Of a stretch of DNA of 64,000 nucleotides, positions 1 to 9,075 are shown piece after piece. A program made the position numbers and the translations under genes. Positions within the stretch are counted from its first letter, which is position 1. Each line of letters starts with the position of its first letter. The stretch comes from Aphelocoma coerulescens. Taxonomy: Eukaryota > Chordata > Aves > Passeriformes > Corvidae. The DNA lies in the NCBI RefSeq assembly GCF_041296385.1, contig NW_027183509.1, positions 1 to 64,000 on the forward strand, written 5' to 3'. The notes beneath the pieces are model-generated. The model was given only the letters and a program-made list of their open reading frames with translations. It was not told the origin of the DNA and made no database searches.

Positions 1-96
1 TCAAAGGAGTAGACGGTGGCATCAGGACACACCTGTGTCCCAGCAGCTGGGTGCCCAGCCGGGAGCAGGAGCAGGGCTGGGGCTGCTCCCAAAGTT

Positions 97-108
97 GCCC
101 CGCCCCAA
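97..108 (+). promoter_or_regulatory. GC-box overlapping a CCAAT box (candidate, once per monomer)
   Basis: The text GCCCCGCCCCAAT contains an Sp1-type CCGCCC core immediately overlapping a CCAAT pentamer. It recurs at the same offset in every monomer. These are general promoter-type words and short matches arise by chance in G+C-rich DNA, so this is only a candidate. No initiator or TATA box sits at a sensible distance downstream. Confidence 0.25.
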
Positions 109-149
109 TGCCAGAGCCGGACATATGCTGAGGGGGGGCTGGATCAGGC

Positions 150-155
150 TTTATT
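150..155 (-). promoter_or_regulatory. Minus-strand polyadenylation hexamer AATAAA (once per monomer)
   Basis: The plus strand reads TTTATT, so the minus strand reads GGACAATAAAGCCTGATC, a context typical of vertebrate gene 3' ends. It lies downstream, in the minus direction, of the minisatellite's open minus-strand frame (433-891). It recurs about 150 bases into every monomer. It may mark the relic 3' end of a transcription unit from which the repeat arose, or a live termination signal. Transcription itself cannot be seen from sequence. Confidence 0.4.
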
Positions 156-387
156 GTCCAGCTGCATGCCAGGAGTGAGCACAAAATCTACCTGCATTCT
201 CTGCAGCATGCCATCCTGGAGCAGAGCCATTGCCAAAGGAAGCCGTGAGCCCGTGCCAAGCCAGTGCCGGAGTGGGATCCTAGCAGCACCTGTGGAAGCC
301 GGGAGAGAGGAGCCCACCTGGAGCAGGTTCGTGCAGGATTAATCATCCCGTGGCTTCCCACCAGGGTCCTGTTGCTTCCAAAAGGCC

Positions 388-404
388 CCACAGTGTCACT
401 GTGG
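388..404. other. 17-bp palindrome with one-base centre
   Basis: CCACAGTGTCACTGTGG has two perfect 8-base arms around a single T. It sits at the left edge of the minisatellite zone and recurs in every monomer. The right arm resembles the CACAGTGG word of each 75-bp unit. It could be a dyad binding site or simply a chance product of the repeat words. Confidence 0.8.
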
Positions 405-494
405 CCCCTCGGTTCCACCAGGTTCCATAGCGTCACTGTGGTGCCCAGGGTTCCGTCAGCTTCGCCAGCATCCCCACGGTCTGCAGAGGTCCCC

Positions 495-869
495 GAGCTT
501 CTGTGGTGTCACAGTGGAGGCAGGGTTGCATCAGGTTCCATAGCATCAGCACGGTCTCCAGGGCTCCCAGAGGTTCTGTGGTGTCACAGTGGAGGCAGGG
601 TTGCATCAGGTTCCATAGCATCACCACAGTCTCCAGGGCTCCCTGAGCTTCTGTGGTGTCACAGTGGAGGCAGGGTTGCATCAGGTTCCATAGCATCAGC
701 ACGGTCTCCAGGGCTCCCAGAGGTTCTGTGGTGTCACAGAGGAGGCAGGGTTGCATCAGGTTCCATAGCATCACCACGGTCTCCAGGGCTCCAAGAGCTT
801 CTGTGGTGTCACAGAGGAGGCAGGGTTGCATCAGGTTCAATAGCATCAGCACGGTCTCCAGGGCTCCCC
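495..869. repeat. Five-unit 75-bp minisatellite core (reference copy M1)
   Basis: Units start at 495, 570, 645, 720 and 795, each at GAGCTTCTGTGG or GAGGTTCTGTGG. Unit types can be told apart. Units 1-3 carry CACAGTGGAGG and units 4-5 CACAGAGGAGG. Units 1, 3 and 5 carry CATCAGCACGG, unit 2 CATCACCACAG and unit 4 CATCACCACGG. Unit 5 has CAATAGC in place of CCATAGC. The same order 1-2-3-4-5 occurs in 26 of 28 complete monomers, apart from a single-base conversion in unit 4 of M11 and M23. Only M15 and M28 differ in unit number. Confidence 0.97.
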
Positions 870-1120
870 TGAGCTTCTGTGGTGGTGTCACAGAGGAGCC
901 AGGCTTCCTTGTAGTTCCCCAGCATCACAAAGGCTCTCCTGGGAGCCACGGGTCACAAAGCACCGTGGGCTCTGTGCAGCCCCGCTGTGTCACAATGGCC
1001 GCTGGCTTCCACGAGCCCCCGCAGTGTCCCAGTGGGCCCCGTGGCTTTAGGAGTGGGTGGCTGGGAGTTGGTGCCAGCGGCTGGGGGAGCAGCAGCAGGG
1101 ACTGTGTGTGGACAGTGCCA

Positions 1121-1138
1121 TGGCCACTTGTGTGGCCA
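1121..1138. other. Short hairpin: 7-bp arms, 4-base loop
   Basis: TGGCCAC, four bases, then GTGGCCA form a perfect inverted repeat in every monomer. It is short, so a structural role is not established. It lies about 30 bases before the polymorphic T that sets the 2268/2269 length. Confidence 0.6.
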
Positions 1139-1198
1139 CTGGTGTCTCTGTGCCAGGCACAGCCGTGGTTGTGTAACACCGGCTCTGGGTCCTTTGGC

Positions 1199-1212
1199 TG
1201 TGCAGGTGGCAG
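1199..1212 (+). promoter_or_regulatory. CTCF-like core motif 1 (once per monomer)
   Basis: TGTGCAGGTGGCAG matches 11 of 14 positions of the vertebrate CTCF core (CCASYAGRKGGCRS), including the whole AGRKGGCRS part. It recurs in the same orientation in all 28 complete monomers, one base earlier in monomers lacking the extra T. Recurring same-strand CTCF sites are a known property of the mammalian DXZ4 macrosatellite. Binding here is inferred from the motif only; the same bases also form the AG/G of a splice-acceptor-like site. Confidence 0.35.
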
Positions 1213-1389
1213 TCACGGCCTGGAGCAGGGCTGCTCCCGGGGGACAGCCTGGGGCAGGAGGCTGCTGGAGATTCATTCCCCACACTCCTTGTCATGAGGT
1301 GCTCAGAGTGATTGGAAAGGCTGTTGGCAGCAGGCAGTTCTCTGGGTTCAAGCTGTGGAGCTGTCAGCGGGAATGCAAAGGCCAAGCTG
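1206..1389 (+). other. Exon-like segment bounded by splice-like AG and GT (low confidence)
   Basis: The left boundary is CCTTTGGCTGTGCAG, a pyrimidine-bearing 3' splice-like site with a possible branch word TGTAAC about 30 bases upstream. The right boundary is CTG/GTGAGC, a good 5' splice-like site. The 184-base stretch is open in one plus frame, but its product resembles nothing I know. It recurs in every monomer. It could be a relic exon, a non-coding-RNA exon, or chance. Confidence 0.15.
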
Positions 1390-1680
1390 GTGAGCCTTTT
1401 GTCCTGGTGCCTTTAGTGTGTGAGCAGTCCCTGGTGCCGTTGTCTTTGGATCCTGAGTGTGGGAGAGGCAAGGCTTAGGATGGTGCGTAGAGCTGAGAAG
1501 GAAAGTGCCGAGAGCAGCGTGTGTGCTGCTGCTTTGAGGGGTGCAGTTGAAGTTGTAGGCAGCAAGAGCTTTCTCAGCTGGCCCTTTTGTGAGCTCTGCT
1601 TTTGCCAGATGACTTCCATCTTACCCTCTTACCATCTTAGCCTCTCATTTTTGCATATCCCAAACCCCCTTCCAAACATC

Positions 1681-1735
1681 CAGCAGCTGCTTGTAAAGAA
1701 GAAGTCCTAGAACAAAAAGCCAGTGCTGCCTTTCA
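1681..1735. repeat. Internal ancient duplication, copy A
   Basis: It begins CAGCAGCTGCT and continues to CCTAGAA, AAAGCCAGT and GCTGCC. It aligns with copy B at 2151-2218, 470 bases downstream, over about 55-65 bases with small gaps. On the minus strand the two copies can be read as similar leucine-rich peptides (LLLYKQLLDVW here). The changes look conservative, which hints at a coding ancestor, but the match is short. Confidence 0.5.
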
Positions 1736-1817
1736 TAGCCCCTTTGCTGTCTATGAAGTAGAGGAAAGAAGCTAGTGAGACGCACTTTCTTTCTCAACTC
1801 CATAGAGCGCATCCTTC

Positions 1818-1831
1818 TCTCAAGGTGGCAG
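1818..1831 (+). promoter_or_regulatory. CTCF-like core motif 2 (once per monomer)
   Basis: TCTCAAGGTGGCAG matches 11 of 14 positions of the CTCF core in the same orientation as motif 1, about 620 bases away. One mismatch is at the usually pyrimidine fifth position. The evidence is weaker than for motif 1 and there is no functional support. Confidence 0.22.
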
Positions 1832-2055
1832 AGTCCTTGGCGGAAGTGAAGCATCTGCAGCTGCAGTTCAGACTGAGAGATGTGCCAGGACAGGAAACAT
1901 TTGCTGACCTTCCCTGTTCCCTGTGCAACATGATTCTCGCATCCCAGTCACTTTCACATACCTTCGGTATCCCTGAGTCCAAGCAGCTAAAGCTCACAGA
2001 GACAGAAGTGTCAGGAAGGAAAACGTTCCAAAAGCACCCCCTTCTCTTATCAGCA

Positions 2056-2061
2056 TATAAA
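2056..2061 (+). promoter_or_regulatory. TATA-like box (once per monomer)
   Basis: GCATATAAATTG contains a perfect TATAAA in a stretch that is A/T-rich compared with its surroundings. About 30 bases downstream, CTTCTCAGATAG resembles an initiator. This makes a possible plus-strand start just before the monomer junction. A single TATA word is weak evidence. Confidence 0.25.
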
Positions 2062-2113
2062 TTGTGCACAACAGGCTGCGGCACCGAACCTTCCTTCTCA
2101 GATAGACATGCCA

Positions 2114-2134
2114 TCACACTTTTCACTCTTGCAG
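2114..2134 (+). promoter_or_regulatory. 3' splice-site-like tract
   Basis: CACACTTTTCACTCTTGCAG is a pyrimidine-rich tract ending in CAG, the best splice-acceptor look-alike in the unit. A GTAAGC donor-like word follows at 2227, so 2135-2226 could behave as a 92-base exon. The pattern repeats in every monomer. Confidence 0.25.
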
Positions 2135-2150
2135 CTCGGTTGAAAAGCTC

Positions 2151-2218
2151 CAGCAGCTGCTCCCGCAATAGCAAAAGGTTCTAGAAGTGAAAGCCAGTTT
2201 GGGGCTGCACCTTCTCCT
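2151..2218. repeat. Internal ancient duplication, copy B
   Basis: It shares CAGCAGCTGCT, TCTAGAA, AAAGCCAGT and GGCTGC, in the same order, with copy A at 1681-1735. It has insertions of a few bases relative to A. On the minus strand it reads LLLREQLLELF, similar to LLLYKQLLDVW of copy A. The duplication must predate array amplification, since all monomers carry both copies. Confidence 0.5.
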
Positions 2219-2269
2219 TGCCGCATGTAAGCCACACCAAACTCCCTGATGCACTCTGTCCTCCCCTTC

Positions 2270-4538
2270 TCAAAGGAGTAGACGGTGGCATCAGGACACA
2301 CCTGTGTCCCAGCAGCTGGGTGCCCAGCCGGGAGCAGGAGCAGGGCTGGGGCTGCTCCCAAAGTTGCCCCGCCCCAATGCCAGAGCCGGACATATGCTGA
2401 GGGGGGGCTGGATCAGGCTTTATTGTCCAGCTGCATGCCAGGAGTGAGCACAAAATCTACCTGCATTCTCTGCAGCATGCCATCCTGGAGCAGAGCCATT
2501 GCCAAAGGAAGCCGTCAGCCCGTGCCAAGCCAGTGCCGGAGTGGGATCCTAGCAGCACCTGTGGAAGCCGGGAGAGAGGAGCCCACCTGGAGCAGGTTCG
2601 TGCAGGATTAATCATCCCGTGGCTTCCCACCAGGGTCCTGTTGCTTCCAAAAGGCCCCACAGTGTCACTGTGGCCCCTCGGTTCCACCAGGTTCCATAGC
2701 GTCACTGTGGTGCCCAGGGTTCCGTCAGCTTCGCCAGCATCCCCACGGTCTGCAGAGCTCCCCGAGCTTCTGTGGTGTCACAGTGGAGGCAGGGTTGCAT
2801 CAGGTTCCATAGCATCAGCACGGTCTCCAGGGCTCCCAGAGGTTCTGTGGTGTCACAGTGGAGGCAGGGTTGCATCAGGTTCCATAGCATCACCACAGTC
2901 TCCAGGGCTCCCTGAGCTTCTGTGGTGTCACAGTGGAGGCAGGGTTGCATCAGGTTCCATAGCATCAGCACGGTCTCCAGGGCTCCCAGAGGTTCTGTGG
3001 TGTCACAGAGGAGGCAGGGTTGCATCAGGTTCCATAGCATCACCACGGTCTCCAGGGCTCCAAGAGCTTCTGTGGTGTCACAGAGGAGGCAGGGTTGCAT
3101 CAGGTTCAATAGCATCAGCACGGTCTCCAGGGCTCCCCTGAGCTTCTGTGGTGGTGTCACAGAGGAGCCAGGCTTCCTTGTAGTTCCCCAGCATCACAAA
3201 GGCTCTCCTGGGAGCCACGGGTCACAAAGCACCGTGGGCTCTGTGCAGCCCCGCTGTGTCACAATGGCCGCTGGCTTCCACGAGCCCCCGCAGTGTCCCA
3301 GTGGGCCCCGTGGCTTTAGGAGTGGGTGGCTGGGAGTTGGTGCCAGCGGCTGGGGGAGCAGCAGCAGGGACTGTGTGTGGACAGTGCCATGGCCACTTGT
3401 GTGGCCACTGGTGTCTCTGTGCCAGGCACAGCCGTGGTTGTGTAACACCGGCTCTGGGTCCTTTGGCTGTGCAGGTGGCAGTCACGGCCTGGAGCAGGGC
3501 TGCTCCCGGGGGACAGCCTGGGGCAGGAGGCTGCTGGAGATTCATTCCCCACACTCCTTGTCATGAGGTGCTCAGAGTGATTGGAAAGGCTGTTGGCAGC
3601 AGGCAGTTCTCTGGGTTCAAGCTGTGGAGCTGTCAGCGGGAATGCAAAGGCCAAGCTGGTGAGCCTTTTGTCCTGGTGCCTTTAGTGTGTGAGCAGTCCC
3701 TGGTGCCGTTGTCTTTGGATCCTGAGTGTGGGAGAGGCAAGGCTTAGGATGGTGCGTAGAGCTGAGAAGGAAAGTGCCGAGAGCAGCGTGTGTGCTGCTG
3801 CTTTGAGGGGTGCAGTTGAAGTTGTAGGCAGCAAGAGCTTTCTCAGCTGGCCCTTTTGTGAGCTCTGCTTTTGCCAGATGACTTCCATCTTACCCTCTTA
3901 CCATCTTAGCCTCTCATTTTTGCATATCCCAAACCCCCTTCCAAACATCCAGCAGCTGCTTGTAAAGAAGAAGTCCTAGAACAAAAAGCCAGTGCTGCCT
4001 TTCATAGCCCCTTTGCTGTCTATGAAGTAGAGGAAAGAAGCTAGTGAGACGCACTTTCTTTCTCAACTCCATAGAGCGCATCCTTCTCTCAAGGTGGCAG
4101 AGTCCTTGGCGGAAGTGAAGCATCTGCAGCTGCAGTTCAGACTGAGAGATGTGCCAGGACAGGAAACATTTGCTGACCTTCCCTGTTCCCTGTGCAACAT
4201 GATTCTCGCATCCCAGTCACTTTCACATACCTTCGGTACCCCTGAGTCCAAGCAGCTAAAGCTCACAGAGACAGAAGTGTCAGGAAGGAAAACGTTCCAA
4301 AAGCACCCCCTTCTCTTATCAGCATATAAATTGTGCACAACAGGCTGCGGCACCGAACCTTCCTTCTCAGATAGACATGCCATCACACTTTTCACTCTTG
4401 CAGCTCGGTTGAAAAGCTCCAGCAGCTGCTCCCGCAATAGCAAAAGGTTCTAGAAGTGAAAGCCAGTTTGGGGCTGCACCTTCTCCTTGCCGCATGTAAG
4501 CCACACCAAACTCCCTGATGCACTCTGTCCTCCCCTTC
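2270..4538 (+). repeat. Monomer M2 (2269 bp, long)
   Basis: Minority alleles are s247 C and s1970 C. The minisatellite core is at 2764-3138. It shares s1970 C and the long state with M6 and M7, and s247 C with M14, M19 and M26. Confidence 0.95.
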
Positions 4539-6807
4539 TCAAAGGAGTAGACGGTGGCATCAGGACACACCTGTGTCCCAGCAGCTGGGTGCCCAGCCGG
4601 GAGCAGGAGCAGGGCTGGGGCTGCTCCCAAAGTTGCCCCGCCCCAATGCCAGAGCCGGACATATGCTGAGGGGGGGCTGGATCAGGCTTTATTGTCCAGC
4701 TGCATGCCAGGAGTGAGCACAAAATCTACCTGCATTCTCTGCAGCATGCCATCCTGGAGCAGAGCCATTGCCAAAGGAAGCCGTGAGCCCGTGCCAAGCC
4801 AGTGCCGGAGTGGGATCCTAGCAGCACCTGTGGAAGCCGGGAGAGAGGAGCCCACCTGGAGCAGGTTCGTGCAGGATTAATCATCCCGTGGCTTCCCACC
4901 AGGGTCCTGTTGCTTCCAAAAGGCCCCACAGTGTCACTGTGGCCCCTCGGTTCCACCAGGTTCCATAGCGTCACTGTGGTGTCCAGGGTTCCGTCAGCTT
5001 CGCCAGCATCCCCACGGTCTGCAGAGCTCCCCGAGCTTCTGTGGTGTCACAGTGGAGGCAGGGTTGCATCAGGTTCCATAGCATCAGCACGGTCTCCAGG
5101 GCTCCCAGAGGTTCTGTGGTGTCACAGTGGAGGCAGGGTTGCATCAGGTTCCATAGCATCACCACAGTCTCCAGGGCTCCCTGAGCTTCTGTGGTGTCAC
5201 AGTGGAGGCAGGGTTGCATCAGGTTCCATAGCATCAGCACGGTCTCCAGGGCTCCCAGAGGTTCTGTGGTGTCACAGAGGAGGCAGGGTTGCATCAGGTT
5301 CCATAGCATCACCACGGTCTCCAGGGCTCCAAGAGCTTCTGTGGTGTCACAGAGGAGGCAGGGTTGCATCAGGTTCAATAGCATCAGCACGGTCTCCAGG
5401 GCTCCCCTGAGCTTCTGTGGTGGTGTCACAGAGGAGCCAGGCTTCCTTGTAGTTCCCCAGCATCACAAAGGCTCTCCTGGGAGCCACGGGTCACAAAGCA
5501 CCGTGGGCTCTGTGCAGCCCCGCTGTGTCACAATGGCCGCTGGCTTCCACGAGCCCCCGCAGTGTCCCAGTGGGCCCCGTGGCTTTAGGAGTGGGTGGCT
5601 GGGAGTTGGTGCCAGCGGCTGGGGGAGCAGCAGCAGGGACTGTGTGTGGACAGTGCCATGGCCACTTGTGTGGCCACTGGTGTCTCTGTGCCAGGCACAG
5701 CCGTGGTTGTGTAACACCGGCTCTGGGTCCTTTGGCTGTGCAGGTGGCAGTCACGGCCTGGAGCAGGGCTGCTCCCGGGGGACAGCCTGGGGCAGGAGGC
5801 TGCTGGAGATTCATTCCCCACACTCCTTGTCATGAGGTGCTCAGAGTGATTGGAAAGGCTGTTGGCAGCAGGCAGTTCTCTGGGTTCAAGCTGTGGAGCT
5901 GTCAGCGGGAATGCAAAGGCCAAGCTGGTGAGCCTTTTGTCCTGGTGCCTTTAGTGTGTGAGCAGTCCCTGGTGCCGTTGTCTTTGGATCCTGAGTGTGG
6001 GAGAGGCAAGGCTTAGGATGGTGCGTAGAGCTGAGAAGGAAAGTGCCGAGAGCAGCGTGTGTGCTGCTGCTTTGAGGGGTGCAGTTGAAGTTGTAGGCAG
6101 CAAGAGCTTTCTCAGCTGGCCCTTTTGTGAGCTCTGCTTTTGCCAGATGACTTCCATCTTACCCTCTTACCATCTTAGCCTCTCATTTTTGCATATCCCA
6201 AACCCCCTTCCAAACATCCAGCAGCTGCTTGTAAAGAAGAAGTCCTAGAACAAAAAGCCAGTGCTGCCTTTCATAGCCCCTTTGCTGTCTATGAAGTAGA
6301 GGAAAGAAGCTAGTGAGACGCACTTTCTTTCTCAACTCCATAGAGCGCATCCTTCTCTCAAGGTGGCAGAGTCCTTGGCGGAAGTGAAGCATCTGCAGCT
6401 GCAGTTCAGACTGAGAGATGTGCCAGGACAGGAAACATTTGCTGACCTTCCCTGTTCCCTGTGCAACATGATTCTCGCATCCCAGTCACTTTCACATACC
6501 TTCGGTATCCCTGAGTCCAAGCAGCTAAAGCTCACAGAGACAGAAGTGTCAGGAAGGAAAACGTTGCAAAAGCACCCCCTTCTCTTATCAGCATATAAAT
6601 TGTGCACAACAGGCTGCGGCACCGAACCTTCCTTCTCAGATAGACATGCCATCACACTTTTCACTCTTGCAGCTCGGTTGAAAAGCTCCAGCAGCTGCTC
6701 CCGCAATAGCAAAAGGTTCTAGAAGTGAAAGCCAGTTTGGGGCTGCACCTTCTCCTTGCCGCATGTAAGCCACACCAAACTCCCTGATGCACTCTGTCCT
6801 CCCCTTC
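4539..6807 (+). repeat. Monomer M3 (2269 bp, long)
   Basis: Minority alleles are s444 T and s2028 G. It is the same as M8 at all tracked sites, five monomers on. The minisatellite core is at 5033-5407. Confidence 0.95.
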
Positions 6808-9075
6808 TCAAAGTAGTAGACGGTGGCATCAGGACACACCTGTGTCCCAGCAGCTGGGTGCCCAGCCGGGAGCAGGAGCAGGGCTGGGGCTGCTCCCAAA
6901 GTTGCCCCGCCCCAATGCCAGAGCCGGACATATGCTGAGGGGGGGCTGGATCAGGCTTTATTGTCCAGCTGCATGCCAGGATTGAGCACAAAATCTACCT
7001 GCATTCTCTGCAGCATGCCATCCTGGAGCAGAGCCATTGCCAAAGGAAGCCGTGAGCCCGTGCCAAGCCAGTGCCGGAGTGGGATCCTAGCAGCACCTGT
7101 GGAAGCCGGGAGAGAGGAGCCCACCTGGAGCAGGTTCGTGCAGGATTAATCATCCCGTGGCTTCCCACCAGGGTCCTGTTGCTTCCAAAAGGCCCCACAG
7201 TGTCACTGTGGCCCCTCGGTTCCACCAGGTTCCATAGCGTCACTGTGGTGCCCAGGGTTCCGTCAGCTTCGCCAGCATCCCCACGGTCTGCAGAGCTCCC
7301 CGAGCTTCTGTGGTGTCACAGTGGAGGCAGGGTTGCATCAGGTTCCATAGCATCAGCACGGTCTCCAGGGCTCCCAGAGGTTCTGTGGTGTCACAGTGGA
7401 GGCAGGGTTGCATCAGGTTCCATAGCATCACCACAGTCTCCAGGGCTCCCTGAGCTTCTGTGGTGTCACAGTGGAGGCAGGGTTGCATCAGGTTCCATAG
7501 CATCAGCACGGTCTCCAGGGCTCCCAGAGGTTCTGTGGTGTCACAGAGGAGGCAGGGTTGCATCAGGTTCCATAGCATCACCACGGTCTCCAGGGCTCCA
7601 AGAGCTTCTGTGGTGTCACAGAGGAGGCAGGGTTGCATCAGGTTCAATAGCATCAGCACGGTCTCCAGGGCTCCCCTGAGCTTCTGTGGTGGTGTCACAG
7701 AGGAGCCAGGCTTCCTTGTAGTTCCCCAGCATCACAAAGGCTCTCCTGGGAGCCACGGGTCACAAAGCACCGTGGGCTCTGTGCAGCCCCGCTGTGTCAC
7801 AATGGCCGCTGGCTTCCACGAGCCCCCGCAGTGTCCCAGTGGGCCCCGTGGCTTTAGGAGTGGGTGGCTGGGAGTTGGTGCCAGCGGCTGGGGGAGCAGC
7901 AGCAGGGACTGTGTGTGGACAGTGCCATGGCCACTTGTGTGGCCACTGGTGTCTCTGTGCCAGGCACAGCCGTGGTGTGTAACACCGGCTCTGGGTCCTT
8001 TGGCTGTGCAGGTGGCAGTCACGGCCTGGAGCAGGGCTGCTCCCGGGGGACAGCCTGGGGCAGGAGGCTGCTGGAGATTCATTCCCCACACTCCTTGTCA
8101 TGAGGTGCTCAGAGTGATTGGAAAGGCTGTTGGCAGCAGGCAGTTCTCTGGGTTCAAGCTGTGGAGCTGTCAGCGGGAATGCAAAGGCCAAGCTGGTGAG
8201 CCTTTTGTCCTGGTGCCTTTAGTGTGTGAGCAGTCCCTGGTGCCGTTGTCTTTGGATCCTGAGTGTGGGAGAGGCAAGGCTTAGGATGGTGCGTAGAGCT
8301 GAGAAGGAAAGTGCCGAGAGCAGCGTGTGTGCTGCTGCTTTGAGGGGTGCAGTTGAAGTTGTAGGCAGCAAGAGCTTTCTCAGCTGGCCCTTTTGTGAGC
8401 TCTGCTTTTGCCAGATGACTTCCATCTTACCCTCTTACCATCTTAGCCTCTCATTTTTGCATATCCCAAACCCCCTTCCAAACATCCAGCAGCTGCTTGT
8501 AAAGAAGAAGTCCTAGAACAAAAAGCCAGTGCTGCCTTTCATAGCCCCTTTGCTGTCTATGAAGTAGAGGAAAGAAGCTAGTGAGACGCACTTTCTTTCT
8601 CAACTCCATAGAGCGCATCCTTCTCTCAAGGTGGCAGAGTCCTTGGCGGAAGTGAAGCATCTGCAGCTGCAGTTCAGACTGAGAGATGTGCCAGGACAGG
8701 AAACATTTGCTGACCTTCCCTGTTCCCTGTGCAACATGATTCTCGCATCCCAGTCACTTTCACATACCTTCGGTATCCCTGAGTCCAAGCAGCTAAAGCT
8801 CACAGAGACAGAAGTGTCAGGAAGGAAAACGTTCCAAAAGCACCCCCTTCTCTTATCAGCATATAAATTGTGCACAACAGGCTGCGGCACCGAACCTTCC
8901 TTCTCAGATAGACATGCCATCACACTTTTCACTCTTGCAGCTCGGTTGAAAAGCTCCAGCAGCTGCTCCCGCAATAGCAAAAGGTTCTAGAAGTGAAAGC
9001 CAGTTTGGGGCTGCACCTTCTCCTTGCCGCATGTAAGCCACACCAAACTCCCTGATGCACTCTGTCCTCCCCTTC
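6808..9075 (+). repeat. Monomer M4 (2268 bp, short)
   Basis: It carries the linked pair s7 T and s175 T and lacks one T at the 1169-1170 site. The short state fuses two plus frames into one 274-codon open frame (7460-8284). It is the same as M9 at all tracked sites. The minisatellite core is at 7302-7676. Confidence 0.95.

Larger units (their letters stand above)
1..360. other. Monomer module 1 (reference copy M1): G+C-rich non-minisatellite part
   Basis: This is the first part of the unit as phased here; it has no gene. It contains a GC-box/CCAAT-like pair (97-108), a run of seven G (132-138), a minus-strand AATAAA (150-155), and variable sites s7, s175 and s247. The G-rich stretch around 60-90 has three closely spaced GGG runs and could form a weak quadruplex. 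The T alleles at s7 and s175 always occur together, in M4, M9, M11, M15, M23 and M27. Confidence 0.7.
360..1040. repeat. Minisatellite zone of the monomer: 75-bp core plus decayed flanking units (M1)
   Basis: The five clean 75-bp units at 495-869 are flanked by older, diverged copies. At 388-480 the words CACTGTGG, AGGTTCCATAG and CAGGGTTCCGTC echo the unit. At 871-948 a copy with a duplicated GTG (GTGGTGGTGTCACAG) matches the unit for about 30 bases and then drifts. Near 981-1040, GCTGTGTCACAATGG again resembles GTGGTGTCACAGTGG. The zone looks like a minisatellite homogenised at its centre and decaying at its edges. Open frames cross it on both strands because 75 is divisible by three and the unit lacks stops in several frames. 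Confidence 0.85.
1040..1450. other. G+C-rich module after the minisatellite (M1)
   Basis: No gene is seen. The module contains the hairpin at 1121-1138, the long/short indel at 1169-1170, the CTCF-like core at 1199-1212 and an exon-like stretch at 1206-1389. Site s1024 lies just before it. Several GGG runs between 1031 and 1110 give some quadruplex potential on the plus strand, though the loops are long. Confidence 0.6.
1..2269 (+). repeat. Monomer M1 (2269 bp, long)
   Basis: M1 is complete as phased. It carries the minority allele s489 G and is otherwise majority at all tracked sites. It is identical at every tracked site to M5 and M10, its higher-order counterparts. The minisatellite core is at 495-869 with five units. 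Confidence 0.95.
1450..2269. other. Less G+C-rich module of the monomer (M1)
   Basis: No gene is supportable. This part is visibly richer in A and T than the rest of the unit. It contains the second CTCF-like core (1818-1831), the palindromic CTGCAGCTGCAG (1855-1866), two diverged copies of an internal duplication (1681-1735 and 2151-2218), a TATA-like word and a 3' splice-like tract. Variable sites s1898, s1970 and s2028 fall here. Its contrast in composition with the first 1.4 kb suggests the monomer was assembled from two sources. Confidence 0.55.

Noticed and set aside
60..140. Strong G-quadruplex
   Set aside because: G runs are present but one loop is long and the seven-G run stands alone; only weak potential can be claimed.
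495..869. CRISPR array
   Set aside because: The 75-bp units are contiguous with no unique spacers and no cas genes, in a vertebrate-like repeat context.
433..891. Minus-strand open frame made of 25-residue repeats as a repetitive protein
   Set aside because: The 75-bp unit simply lacks stops in this frame. Differences between units change residues freely in both strands' frames, with no sign of protein constraint.
653..1297. Plus-strand open frame of 214 codons (274 in short monomers) as a protein gene
   Set aside because: It is low-complexity, begins inside the minisatellite, is shifted by a one-base indel in half of the copies and is stopped in M26. The other strand is open over the same bases. 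No family resemblance.
1855..1866. CTGCAGCTGCAG as a functional palindrome
   Set aside because: It is a doubled hexamer common in vertebrate DNA; nothing around it suggests a site.
1825..2184. Plus-strand 119-codon frame and the overlapping minus-strand 126-codon frame
   Set aside because: They overlap on opposite strands, neither product is recognisable, and the variable sites change residues in both. They are best seen as chance frames, though the minus reading may be a relic.
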